The translations under genes were made by a program, and so were the position numbers. Below the pieces are notes generated by a model. It was given only the letters and a program-made list of their open reading frames with translations. It searched no databases and had not been told where the DNA came from. DNA of 12,786 bases from Bacteroidota bacterium (lineage in GTDB: Bacteria; Bacteroidota; Bacteroidia; Chitinophagales; Chitinophagaceae), in NCBI GenBank assembly GCA_023392185.1, contig JAEVZP010000021.1, positions 1-12,786 of the forward strand, written 5' to 3'. Shown here one piece after another: positions 1 through 5,877 of this stretch (position 1 is the first letter of the stretch; each line of letters starts with the position of its first letter).

Positions 1-1
1 C

Positions 2-316
2 AAACTGCCTGCCGTAGACGCGGAGGCAAGCTATCATTTGGCTGCCGCCGCGCTGCGCGAGGGTAATATTCCCAAAGCCGAAAATATTGCCATGGCAGCT
101 ATCCGCATCAGCGGCGCGCCGGAATGGTGGAACGTTCAGTCCTACCTCGTGCTGGCCGAAGTGTTTCGCCGGCAAAAAGATTATTTCAACGCCCGCGCGA
201 CGCTGGAAAGCATCATCAAAAACGCAAAGTCACTGGAGTTGAAAGCAACCGCCCGCGAGCAACTGGACCGGGTAGCGGCAGAAGAAAAAACCACAAAACC
301 CACTAAAGGAAAATGA
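2..316 (+). CDS. TPR-repeat protein, C-terminal part (5' end outside window)
   Basis: The frame is open from the left edge, so the start lies upstream and only about 104 C-terminal residues are visible. A TTG at position 38 is just an internal leucine codon. The visible part is helical and TPR-like: one helix pair around PKAENIAMAAIRISG, then a second, more typical pair spanning YLVLAEVFRRQKDYFNARATLESII, with the usual alternation of small and large residues. It ends in a charged, lysine-rich tail. TPR proteins are scaffolds for protein-protein contacts; no enzymatic motif is seen. The stop codon overlaps the ATG of the next gene (ATGA at 313-316), so the two are probably co-transcribed and translationally coupled, which suggests that this protein works with the outer-membrane protein that follows. 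The full length and any signal peptide cannot be judged. Confidence 0.7.
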   Translation, partial: KLPAVDAEASYHLAAAALREGNIPKAENIAMAAIRISGAPEWWNVQSYLVLAEVFRRQKDYFNARATLESIIKNAKSLELKATAREQLDRVAAEEKTTKPTKGK

Positions 317-1965
317 GGCGCAGTTATCTTATACTAACCACTACCACCATTTGCGCTGCCCTGCTTTTGAGTCCGGAGCAGGCCGATGCCCAAAGGCCTG
401 CAACCGGCAAGTCCACTTCCCGCGACAGCATTCAAAGCGCAACCGTCTCGGTATACCAAACCTACCAGCCGGAGCTGAAGCCAGTGTATAAACCGCTGCT
501 GACACCCGCCGCACCGGAGCCGGACACCACCACTTTTGCACAGCGCTACGACGTGGCTCCGGAGGCAGCCGTACTGCCCTACTACCCCATTCCGATCCGG
601 CCTTTAGCCCTGCAAAAGGACCCCATTAATTACGGCAAGGAAGATTATATCAGCGCGGGCGGTGGCAATCGCAGCACTTTTGTGTTTGACGGCGCCACCT
701 CGCGCATCCGGAGCGAAAACCTTTCGTCGGTTTTATCGCTGCACCATATCCAGCAGGCCGATGACCGGGTGAGCGGACTGCGCTACAACGAAACCAGCGG
801 TCAGTTTTCGCTCCAGACCCTTACCGGCGTGGGAAGCGTGTCTGGCCAGATAGACGCCCTGCGCAACAGCTATGGCGACTATGCCTTCAACGACAGCCGT
901 ACACCGGTAGATCTGGGGGCGCGCACCTACTATGGCTTTGGCCTTTCTACTGCCCTCGATATTACTTCCGACAATGTGCTGAACAGGTTGCGCCCACAGG
1001 TCGGCTTCCGGTATTTCAACGGTCCGGCCATCAACGGGGAGGTTATGTTCCAGGCATCGGTGCCCCTGATTGCCGAGCCGGGTCCAGGCATCCGCATTGA
1101 GGTGACTCCGGCGATAAACTTCACGACGGTAGGCTTGCCAACCGGCACGGGCTACAACAACCTGCATACGCTGGCCTCTGCCCTTGTTTTTGATCAGCCC
1201 CGTTTTCGGTTCCGCGTCGGCGGGTTGCCGGCTTATGTGCAGGACCGCGGGTTGCGGGTGCTCCCCGACCTGGCGCTTACCTACCGGATCATTCCGGAGC
1301 AAACCGAAGTGGAGCTGGGCTGGGCCGGAACAATCACTCAAAACCGGTATGAAGAGCTGACGGCACAAAATCCTTTCCTGAACCGATATGCAATCGGGCA
1401 GACGGAAGACCGCGAAGCCTACGCACAGTTTATGACCACGCTGGGCAGAAACATGGCACTGACGATACGGGGCAGTTATATTGAATGGCAGGCGCTGCCG
1501 CTGTTTGTAAACGACTATCGTACGCCCGAGAGGGCTGGCTTTTTGCTTCTGCATGAAAACGCCCGCGCCATGATGCTGCAAGCACGGCTGCGCTATGCCG
1601 TAGGCGAAACGCTGCAACTGGGCGTCTTTACACAACTGGCGAACTATTTTCCGGAAACACAACTGCAACTCTGGCATACGCCCAATGTTCGCTTTGGGGC
1701 CAGTGCTGACTTTACACCGGTAAAAACCCTGCAAATCGGCGGACAGTTTTCTTTTGCCGACGGCATTCACGCCCTGGGGGCACAGGGGCAGGACCTTTCC
1801 ACCAACCCGATTGCCGACCTGAGCGCCCGCATTGGGTATGAATTTGTTCCATCCTGGACGGCCTGGGTGCAGGGAACCAACCTGCTGGACATCCGTAATG
1901 AACGCTATCTGGGCTACCGGGCCATCGGCCGGGGCATTGCGGCAGGCCTGCGCGTAAAGCTTTAA
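313..1965 (+). CDS. Outer-membrane beta-barrel protein, TonB-receptor-like barrel without plug
   Basis: A 550-residue exported protein. It begins MRRSYLILTTTT, continues as a hydrophobic stretch and reaches an ADA/Q signal peptidase I site near residue 26. Residues 27-110 are a proline-rich periplasmic stretch. From about 115 to the end it alternates short aromatic/hydrophobic strands with polar turns, as in an outer-membrane barrel. The C-terminus (NLLDIRNERYLGYRAIGRGI) resembles the last strands of TonB-dependent receptors. No plug domain or TonB box is seen and the length is too short for a full receptor, so substrate import is not implied; a porin, secretion or anchoring role is equally possible. 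Its ATG overlaps the TGA of the TPR gene, which supports that start and an operon. The substrate and exact family are not recognised. Confidence 0.72.
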   Translation: MRRSYLILTTTTICAALLLSPEQADAQRPATGKSTSRDSIQSATVSVYQTYQPELKPVYKPLLTPAAPEPDTTTFAQRYDVAPEAAVLPYYPIPIRPLALQKDPINYGKEDYISAGGGNRSTFVFDGATSRIRSENLSSVLSLHHIQQADDRVSGLRYNETSGQFSLQTLTGVGSVSGQIDALRNSYGDYAFNDSRTPVDLGARTYYGFGLSTALDITSDNVLNRLRPQVGFRYFNGPAINGEVMFQASVPLIAEPGPGIRIEVTPAINFTTVGLPTGTGYNNLHTLASALVFDQPRFRFRVGGLPAYVQDRGLRVLPDLALTYRIIPEQTEVELGWAGTITQNRYEELTAQNPFLNRYAIGQTEDREAYAQFMTTLGRNMALTIRGSYIEWQALPLFVNDYRTPERAGFLLLHENARAMMLQARLRYAVGETLQLGVFTQLANYFPETQLQLWHTPNVRFGASADFTPVKTLQIGGQFSFADGIHALGAQGQDLSTNPIADLSARIGYEFVPSWTAWVQGTNLLDIRNERYLGYRAIGRGIAAGLRVKL

Positions 1966-1993
1966 AAAAAGCCTACAAGGACAGCCCTTTTCT

Positions 1994-2001
1994 TACCTTC
2001 G
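1994..2001 (+). promoter_or_regulatory. Candidate promoter -7 box for the HU/SPOR gene
   Basis: TACCTTCG matches the Bacteroidota -7 consensus TAnnTTTG at all but one position and lies 37 bases before the ATG at 2039, in the only gap between the barrel gene and the HU/SPOR gene. No convincing TTTG is seen about 19 bases upstream, so the assignment is weak. Read-through from the upstream genes is also possible because no terminator is seen in the 73-base gap. Confidence 0.35.
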
Positions 2002-2038
2002 TTGCTGTTTCCCCACCCTTCATCCCTACTTTATTCCA

Positions 2039-2974
2039 ATGGATATCGCGAAATATATAGGTCTGTTTCTGCTCAAAAACAAATTCTGCTACCTGCACGG
2101 GCTGGGCAACCTGCAAATCCATAAAAAGCCGGCTGTACAAGATGGCGACACCCTGCTGGCACCCGGCTATGAGATTATTCTGCAACCTACCGGCTCTATA
2201 GATGACAACCTGGCCAACTTTATTGCTACTGCCGAGCAAACCAGCATTTCAAAAGCCTCAACTGAAATCCGGAACTTTGTGGAAGCAGCGCGCGCCGAGC
2301 TGGCTGCCGGTAATACGGTAGCGATTCCCGGCATTGGCCATTTTGCGAGCCAGAACGGGAAAACAATCTTCATCGCAGATCCAAACTTCTCTTATACTCC
2401 GGCGGCCGTGCCGACGCTGAAGATGAGCAAGCGGCTGGAAGAAGCCCCTTCTTTTAAACTCACCGCGCCGGAAGATGAATCAGCACCGGGCCGCGACGGG
2501 GCACTGAGCAAATACCGGATCTGGCTCATTATTCTGGCTGCTGCCGGCCTTATCGGTATTATCGTGTTAGTATCCAGGTTTGTGGTGAAAGACCGTGCAG
2601 AAGCACCTGTTGCCGAACCGGCTCCGGCGACTATGGCTGCCCCGGCTCCGGTCGATACGATGGCGGCAGGTGCTTCCACAACTGATACCGGCATGGCCCC
2701 CCCGGCTGCCGGCACCAGCACTGTTGCCCCGTCGTCCGGCAACACAGCAGGCACGCAAATCATCCTGCGTACCTACCCAACGCAGGCAGCGGCAGACCGG
2801 CGGCGGCTTCAGCTAAGCAAAACGCCGCTGGGCGAAACGGTTTCGGTGGTAGCCCGGGACTCCAGCAGCTATCTGGTGGTCATTCCTTACCCAGGTGCAC
2901 TCTCCGACTCGGCCCGCACGCTCGACAGCCTCAGCCGCCTTTATGGCAGTCGGGCAACCCTGATGCAACGCTGA
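2039..2974 (+). CDS. Membrane protein with N-terminal HU-CCDC81 domains and C-terminal SPOR domain
   Basis: A 311-residue protein with an architecture typical of Bacteroidota. Residues 1 to about 120 match the paired bacterial HU-CCDC81 domains: an opening MDIAKYIGLFLLKN, a YLHGLGNLQIHKK core, then VAIPGIGHFASQNGKTIFI. A single transmembrane helix follows at about 161-180 (IWLIILAAAGLIGIIVLV). Residues 185-236 are an Ala/Pro/Thr-rich linker, and residues 239-311 form a SPOR-like domain. SPOR domains bind glycan strands lacking stem peptides at division sites, so the protein likely spans the inner membrane with the HU-like part in the cytoplasm and SPOR in the periplasm. The HU-CCDC81 fold is related to HU, but DNA binding in this family is not established. 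It converges on the YkgJ-type gene, with a shared terminator between them. Domain assignments are by motif recognition, not by profile search. Confidence 0.82.
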   Translation: MDIAKYIGLFLLKNKFCYLHGLGNLQIHKKPAVQDGDTLLAPGYEIILQPTGSIDDNLANFIATAEQTSISKASTEIRNFVEAARAELAAGNTVAIPGIGHFASQNGKTIFIADPNFSYTPAAVPTLKMSKRLEEAPSFKLTAPEDESAPGRDGALSKYRIWLIILAAAGLIGIIVLVSRFVVKDRAEAPVAEPAPATMAAPAPVDTMAAGASTTDTGMAPPAAGTSTVAPSSGNTAGTQIILRTYPTQAAADRRRLQLSKTPLGETVSVVARDSSSYLVVIPYPGALSDSARTLDSLSRLYGSRATLMQR

Positions 2975-3024
2975 TGGAGCCGCTTGTTTCCGGAAATTTA
3001 TCTCTTATAATTCCCAAGAACCAA

Positions 3025-3052
3025 AAGGGAGGCCTATCCAAAGGCCTCCCTT
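3025..3052. terminator. Bidirectional terminator between the convergent HU/SPOR and YkgJ-type genes
   Basis: A perfect 11-bp inverted repeat, 3025-3035 (AAGGGAGGCCT) with 3042-3052, around a 6-base loop. On the plus strand it is followed within a few bases by five T residues at 3055-3059, and on the minus strand by TTTT-like sequence from 3023-3026. The stop codon of the minus-strand gene (3034-3036) lies inside the hairpin. This is a compact shared terminator for two convergent genes. Confidence 0.85.
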
Positions 3053-3525
3053 AATTTTTCCAGCACCTGAAACGTAATCGGGCAAAAAGTGCTGTTTTTC
3101 AGTGTCAGCGGCACCCGCCTGAGCACCACGTCCTCATCGGTATAGGGAAAGCGCCGGCAGTCGGAAGGACGCACTTCGTAGACGCTGCATGCATTATCAG
3201 CGCCTAGGAAAGGGCAAGGCGCCGACTGTAATACATAGTCGTTGTCTTCATCGAGGCGCAGATACCGCGCCACCAGTTCGCCTTCGCGTAGGCGCAGGTG
3301 TTTGGCAATACGCTTGATGTCGGGCTGCTTGAAGCGGGGTGAATAGTTTTTGCAGCAGGCTGCGCAGGAAAGGCAATCTGTTTTTTCAAACGCGGCTTCG
3401 TGCAGCGCCGGGAGGGCCTGCAGAATCTTATTCTTCGGCCCTTTTTCCAACACACGCCGGTAGGCTTTCTGGTATTCCAGTGCCCGCTTTTTCCAGTCTT
3501 TTTCCATACACTCAAAAAGGCTCAT
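3034..3525 (-). CDS. YkgJ-family CxxCxxCC metal-cluster protein
   Basis: A 163-residue soluble protein of the YkgJ / UPF0153 type, a putative zinc- or iron-chelating family. The visible signature is C51-x2-C54-x2-C57-C58, followed by C104 in APCPFLGADNACSVYEVRP, C113, C123 in SDCRRFPY, and C148 near the end. Eight conserved cysteines in that order are typical of the family and probably coordinate a metal or Fe-S centre. The biochemical role of most members is unknown. An N-terminal helix rich in Lys and Arg precedes the cluster. The ATG at 3507 (MEKDWKKRA) is an alternative start that would drop six residues; neither has a good Shine-Dalgarno site. The gene lies just after parAB on the same strand, but a terminator separates it from parB, so it is probably transcribed on its own. 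Confidence 0.85.
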   Translation of the reverse strand: MSLFECMEKDWKKRALEYQKAYRRVLEKGPKNKILQALPALHEAAFEKTDCLSCAACCKNYSPRFKQPDIKRIAKHLRLREGELVARYLRLDEDNDYVLQSAPCPFLGADNACSVYEVRPSDCRRFPYTDEDVVLRRVPLTLKNSTFCPITFQVLEKLREAFG

Positions 3526-3560
3526 CCGATGGCAGAGCGAACAGGCCGCATTTTGAAATG

Positions 3561-3568
3561 CAAAATTA
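3561..3568 (-). promoter_or_regulatory. Candidate promoter -7 box for the YkgJ-type gene
   Basis: Read on the minus strand, this is TAATTTTG, a perfect match to the Bacteroidota -7 consensus TAnnTTTG, 35 bases upstream of the ATG at 3525. It is immediately followed by the palindrome GCATTTTGAAATGC (3549-3562), which would lie at or just after the transcription start and could be an operator. No clear -33 TTTG is seen at the normal spacing. Confidence 0.45.
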
Positions 3569-3679
3569 CGGCGATGCTCCGGGCTGGAATGGGTTCTTTT
3601 CAGGTGAAAAAATTTGCCCGCATCACGCCGGGAAGCATGTGCCGGCCAGTATTTCCGGAAAAAAGCCTTTTCCCAAACA

Positions 3680-3706
3680 AAAAGACGCCCGGACCGGACG
3701 TCTTTT
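3680..3706 (-). terminator. Terminator of the parAB operon
   Basis: An inverted repeat with arms AAAAGACG (3680-3687) and CGTCTTTT (3699-3706) and an inner CC/GG pair around a short GGACC loop. On the minus strand the stem ends in TTTT and continues into TTGTTTGG, so it can act as an intrinsic terminator for parB, whose stop is about 90 bases upstream. The 91 bases between it and parB hold nothing recognisable. It separates parAB from the YkgJ-type gene. Confidence 0.72.
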
Positions 3707-3797
3707 AAAGCATTGTTTTACTACTATGGTTTGGAAATCAGGAGCGGATCCTCATTTTACTTCCACGACGCTTCTTTCGCCTCGTTCCTACAACTGA

Positions 3798-4745
3798 TTA
3801 CAACTTCAGTTTATCGAGGATGCGCTCGAGGTCTTCGTCATTATAGAATTCGATATTGATAGTGCCTTTGCCATTCTTCTTCCGGTCGAGGCGCACTTTA
3901 GTAGAAAAGAAAGAGCCGATACTGTCCTGAATGCGGCGATAGACCGGCGAAAGGCTTTGCTGCGCCGGCGCAGTTGCAGTATTGGGATTGTCTGGCTTTT
4001 CGGTGGACAGGTTTTTGACCAAGGCTTCTGTTTGGCGCACCGAAAGTCCTTTTTCGAGCGTTTCCCGGAAAGCATACAACTGCTGATCCACATGCTCGAG
4101 GCCGATAAGGGCGCGGGCGTGTCCCATGCTGAGGGAGCCGTCGCGCACGGCTTTCTGCACATCGGGCGGCAGGCGCAGGAGGCGCAGATAGTTGGCCACG
4201 GTGCTGCGCTCTTTTTTCATGCGCTCGGCCACCAGCTCCTGTGTGAGTCCGACTTCATCCATCAGCCGCTTATAGGAAAGGGCAATTTCAATGGCGTTGA
4301 GGTTTTCGCGTTGCAGGTTTTCGAGTAGCGCCATTTCCAGCAGGCCCTGATCGTCGGCCGTGCGGATATAAGCCGGGATGTCGCGGATGCCGGCCATTTT
4401 AGAGGCCCGCCAGCGGCGCTCGCCGGCGATGAGCATATAGCGACCATTGGTTAGCCGGGCAACGGTAATCGGCTGCACGATATCGTGCAGGGCAATCGAA
4501 TCGGCCAGCTCCTGGAGCGCCTGCTCGTCAAAATCGCGACGCGGCTGCTTGGGGTTGGGGTCAATCTGATCGACCGGGACGCGGAAGGTTCCGGCGGCTA
4601 CCGGCGAGGGGCTTACGAGCGGGGTGCTCGCCAGCGGCGGCGCGTCTACAGAAGTGCGCAGGTCTTCGTCGATGTTGGAGAGCAGCGCGCGAATGCCTTT
4701 TCCCAGTGCCTGTTTGCCCTTGGTGTTCGAATTAGGTGTTGCCAT
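3798..4745 (-). CDS. parB: Chromosome-partitioning protein ParB (Spo0J family)
   Basis: A 315-residue ParB that loads at parS sites and spreads as a CTP-dependent clamp to form the partition complex. Residues 12-22 (QALGKGIRALL) are the usual N-terminal ParA-activating segment with a conserved arginine. Residues 53-150 form the ParB N-terminal domain: the IDPNPKQPRR box at 61-70, the CTP-binding motif GERRWRAS at 108-115 and ENLQREN at 142-148. A helix-turn-helix at about 167-192 (LTQELVAERMKKERSTVANY) binds parS. After a linker at 250-266, residues 268-315 are the C-terminal dimerisation and DNA-binding domain. The start MATPNSNTKG at 4745 is preferred; a longer reading from 4859 would add 38 unrelated residues inside parA. 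The gene overlaps parA by 14 bases, so the two are translationally coupled. Confidence 0.96.
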   Translation of the reverse strand: MATPNSNTKGKQALGKGIRALLSNIDEDLRTSVDAPPLASTPLVSPSPVAAGTFRVPVDQIDPNPKQPRRDFDEQALQELADSIALHDIVQPITVARLTNGRYMLIAGERRWRASKMAGIRDIPAYIRTADDQGLLEMALLENLQRENLNAIEIALSYKRLMDEVGLTQELVAERMKKERSTVANYLRLLRLPPDVQKAVRDGSLSMGHARALIGLEHVDQQLYAFRETLEKGLSVRQTEALVKNLSTEKPDNPNTATAPAQQSLSPVYRRIQDSIGSFFSTKVRLDRKKNGKGTINIEFYNDEDLERILDKLKL

Positions 4746-5553
4746 GACCAGCTGCGTCGAAGACGGTATCTTCTGTTTTTGTCGGCGACAGGTTGTTCTT
4801 TTCCAGAATTTCCTTTGCCAGGTTAAGGTAGTTGATCGCTCCGGTGCTGTCGGCGTCATACATCAGCGCGGGCTTTCCAAAAGAAGGCGCCTCGCCGAGC
4901 CGCGTATTGCGGTGGATAATCGTGTTGAAAACCATATCGCCGAAGTGCGCCTTGATTTCTTCCACCACCTGATTGCTCAGCCGCAGGCGGCCGTCATACA
5001 TCGTCATCAGGATGCCTTCGATTTCGAGGCTGGCGTTGATGCGGGTCTGCACGATCTTAATGGTGTTGAGCAGTTTGCCCAACCCCTCAAGGGCAAAATA
5101 TTCACACTGCACCGGAATCACCACGCTGTCGGCAGCAGTCAGCGCATTGACCGTAATAAGGCCGAGCGAAGGCGAGCAGTCGATAATAATAAAATCGAAC
5201 TCGGCCCGTACGGTTTCCAGTGCGTTGCGCAGCACCTGCTCCCGGCGGGGATGGTTGATCAGTTCGATCTCTGCCCCAACAAGGTCAAGGTGAGAGGGAA
5301 TGAGGTAAAGGTTGGGTGTCTCGGTCTCGAGGATCAGGTTGGCCGCCGGCACCTCATTGACCATTGAATCGTAGAGCGAATGGGTGACGTCGCGCAGGTC
5401 AAAGCCGTTTCCGGTCGTACTGTTGGCCTGCGGGTCGGCATCTACCAGCAGGGTTCGGTACTCCAGAATGGCCAGCGAAGCTGCCAGGTTAATAGCAGTG
5501 GTCGTTTTCCCCACTCCTCCCTTCTGATTGGCGACCGCGATAATTTTAGCCAT
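4732..5553 (-). CDS. parA: Chromosome-partitioning ATPase ParA (Soj family)
   Basis: A 273-residue ParA/Soj ATPase. It binds nucleoid DNA non-specifically as an ATP dimer, and ParB stimulates its hydrolysis, driving origin movement. The deviant Walker A motif KGGVGKTT is at residues 11-18, with the signature lysine K11 and catalytic K16. The Walker A' motif VDADPQ is at 37-42 and Walker B IIIDCSPS at 122-129. The conserved Soj block TIIHRNTRLGEAPSFGKP is at 211-228. There is no N-terminal HTH, so this is the small chromosomal type rather than the plasmid P1/F type and is not expected to bind an operator itself. The start MAKIIAVANQKGG is the family's usual N-terminus. It is the first gene of the parAB operon, with a long upstream region carrying parS-like half-sites. 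Confidence 0.97.
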   Translation of the reverse strand: MAKIIAVANQKGGVGKTTTAINLAASLAILEYRTLLVDADPQANSTTGNGFDLRDVTHSLYDSMVNEVPAANLILETETPNLYLIPSHLDLVGAEIELINHPRREQVLRNALETVRAEFDFIIIDCSPSLGLITVNALTAADSVVIPVQCEYFALEGLGKLLNTIKIVQTRINASLEIEGILMTMYDGRLRLSNQVVEEIKAHFGDMVFNTIIHRNTRLGEAPSFGKPALMYDADSTGAINYLNLAKEILEKNNLSPTKTEDTVFDAAGHGNT

Positions 5554-5680
5554 TGTTAGTGATAAATGTCCAGTCCGCCGTGCCAGGCAGCGGGTTTACG
5601 ATTAATGTCTCTCTGATATTCCTGAATCGCCACCCAGAAGACTTTTATGGAACCGGAAACATGGTTTTGATGAGGAGCTA

Positions 5681-5722
5681 TGTTTCACGCGTGTTCCACG
5701 ATGTTTCACGAATGTTCCACAA
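5681..5722. promoter_or_regulatory. Array of four parS half-sites upstream of parA (two 21-bp tandem repeats)
   Basis: Four direct copies of the parS half-site TGTTYCAC start at 5681 (TGTTTCACG), 5692 (TGTTCCACG), 5702 (TGTTTCACG) and 5713 (TGTTCCACA). The spacings are 11, 10 and 11 bases, so all face the same side of the helix. The variants alternate T/C/T/C, making the array two tandem 21-bp units that agree at 18 of 21 positions. The inverted half (GTGRAACA) needed for a normal palindromic parS is missing from each. The known parS consensus is TGTTTCACGTGAAACA or close to it. Lying 128-169 bases upstream of parA, the array is a likely ParB binding or autoregulation site; this role is inferred. 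A weaker alternative is a DnaA-box cluster, since TGTTCCACA differs from TTATCCACA at two positions. Confidence 0.6.
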
Positions 5723-5732
5723 ACTTACGCCG

Positions 5733-5772
5733 GGTCGTTTAATAAAAAAACGACCGCTCAAGATTTTTTTTT
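5733..5772 (+). terminator. Hairpin followed by a T tract, with no coding gene upstream on the same strand
   Basis: Arms GGTCGTTT (5733-5740) and AAACGACC (5748-5755) enclose a 7-base A-rich loop. A long T run follows on the plus strand (5764-5772), eight bases after the stem. This has the form of a plus-strand intrinsic terminator, yet no plausible plus-strand gene precedes it. It may end an unseen small RNA antisense to the parA leader, or simply be a structured part of the minus-strand parA leader. Confidence 0.4.
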
Positions 5773-5773
5773 G

Positions 5774-5805
5774 AAAATATAACAAGCCGGATCTGCACCG
5801 AAAAA
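5774..5805 (-). promoter_or_regulatory. Candidate parA promoter
   Basis: On the minus strand, TATATTTT (5774-5781) matches the TAnnTTTG -7 consensus at 7 of 8 positions. The T run at 5801-5805 lies exactly 19 bases upstream, at the position of the -33 TTTG element, though its G is missing. If used, it would give a 5' leader of roughly 215 bases that contains the 5733-5755 hairpin and the parS half-site array. No better box was found closer to the parA ATG. Confidence 0.35.
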
Positions 5806-5806
5806 T

Positions 5807-5848
5807 AAAAAATCGACCCTGTATGGAAAGAACAAGGGTCGATTTTTT
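5807..5848. terminator. Terminator downstream of kdnB
   Basis: A perfect 14-bp inverted repeat, 5807-5820 (AAAAAATCGACCCT) paired with 5835-5848, around a 14-base loop. Because the outer arm is six A residues, the stem base supplies a T run on either strand. It lies 29 bases after the kdnB stop on the minus strand and is the obvious terminator for that gene, insulating parA from it. Confidence 0.82.
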
Positions 5849-5877
5849 AAAAGGAAGCGGGGCATTTTCCGGAAATG

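Noticed and set aside
733..1770. Long minus-strand ORF of 345 codons
   Set aside because: It lies wholly opposite the barrel gene, has no recognisable domain and an odd composition, and is a by-product of GC-rich codon use on the other strand.
4746..4859. 38-residue N-terminal extension of ParB
   Set aside because: It overlaps parA and does not resemble ParB; MATPNSNTKGKQALGKG at 4745 is the normal N-terminus.
4624..5367. Plus-strand ORF of 247 codons
   Set aside because: It is antisense to parA and parB, and no domain was recognised.
5553..5774. Plus-strand ORF of 73 codons in the parA upstream region
   Set aside because: It runs through the half-site array and the hairpin, has no family resemblance, and composition does not support coding.
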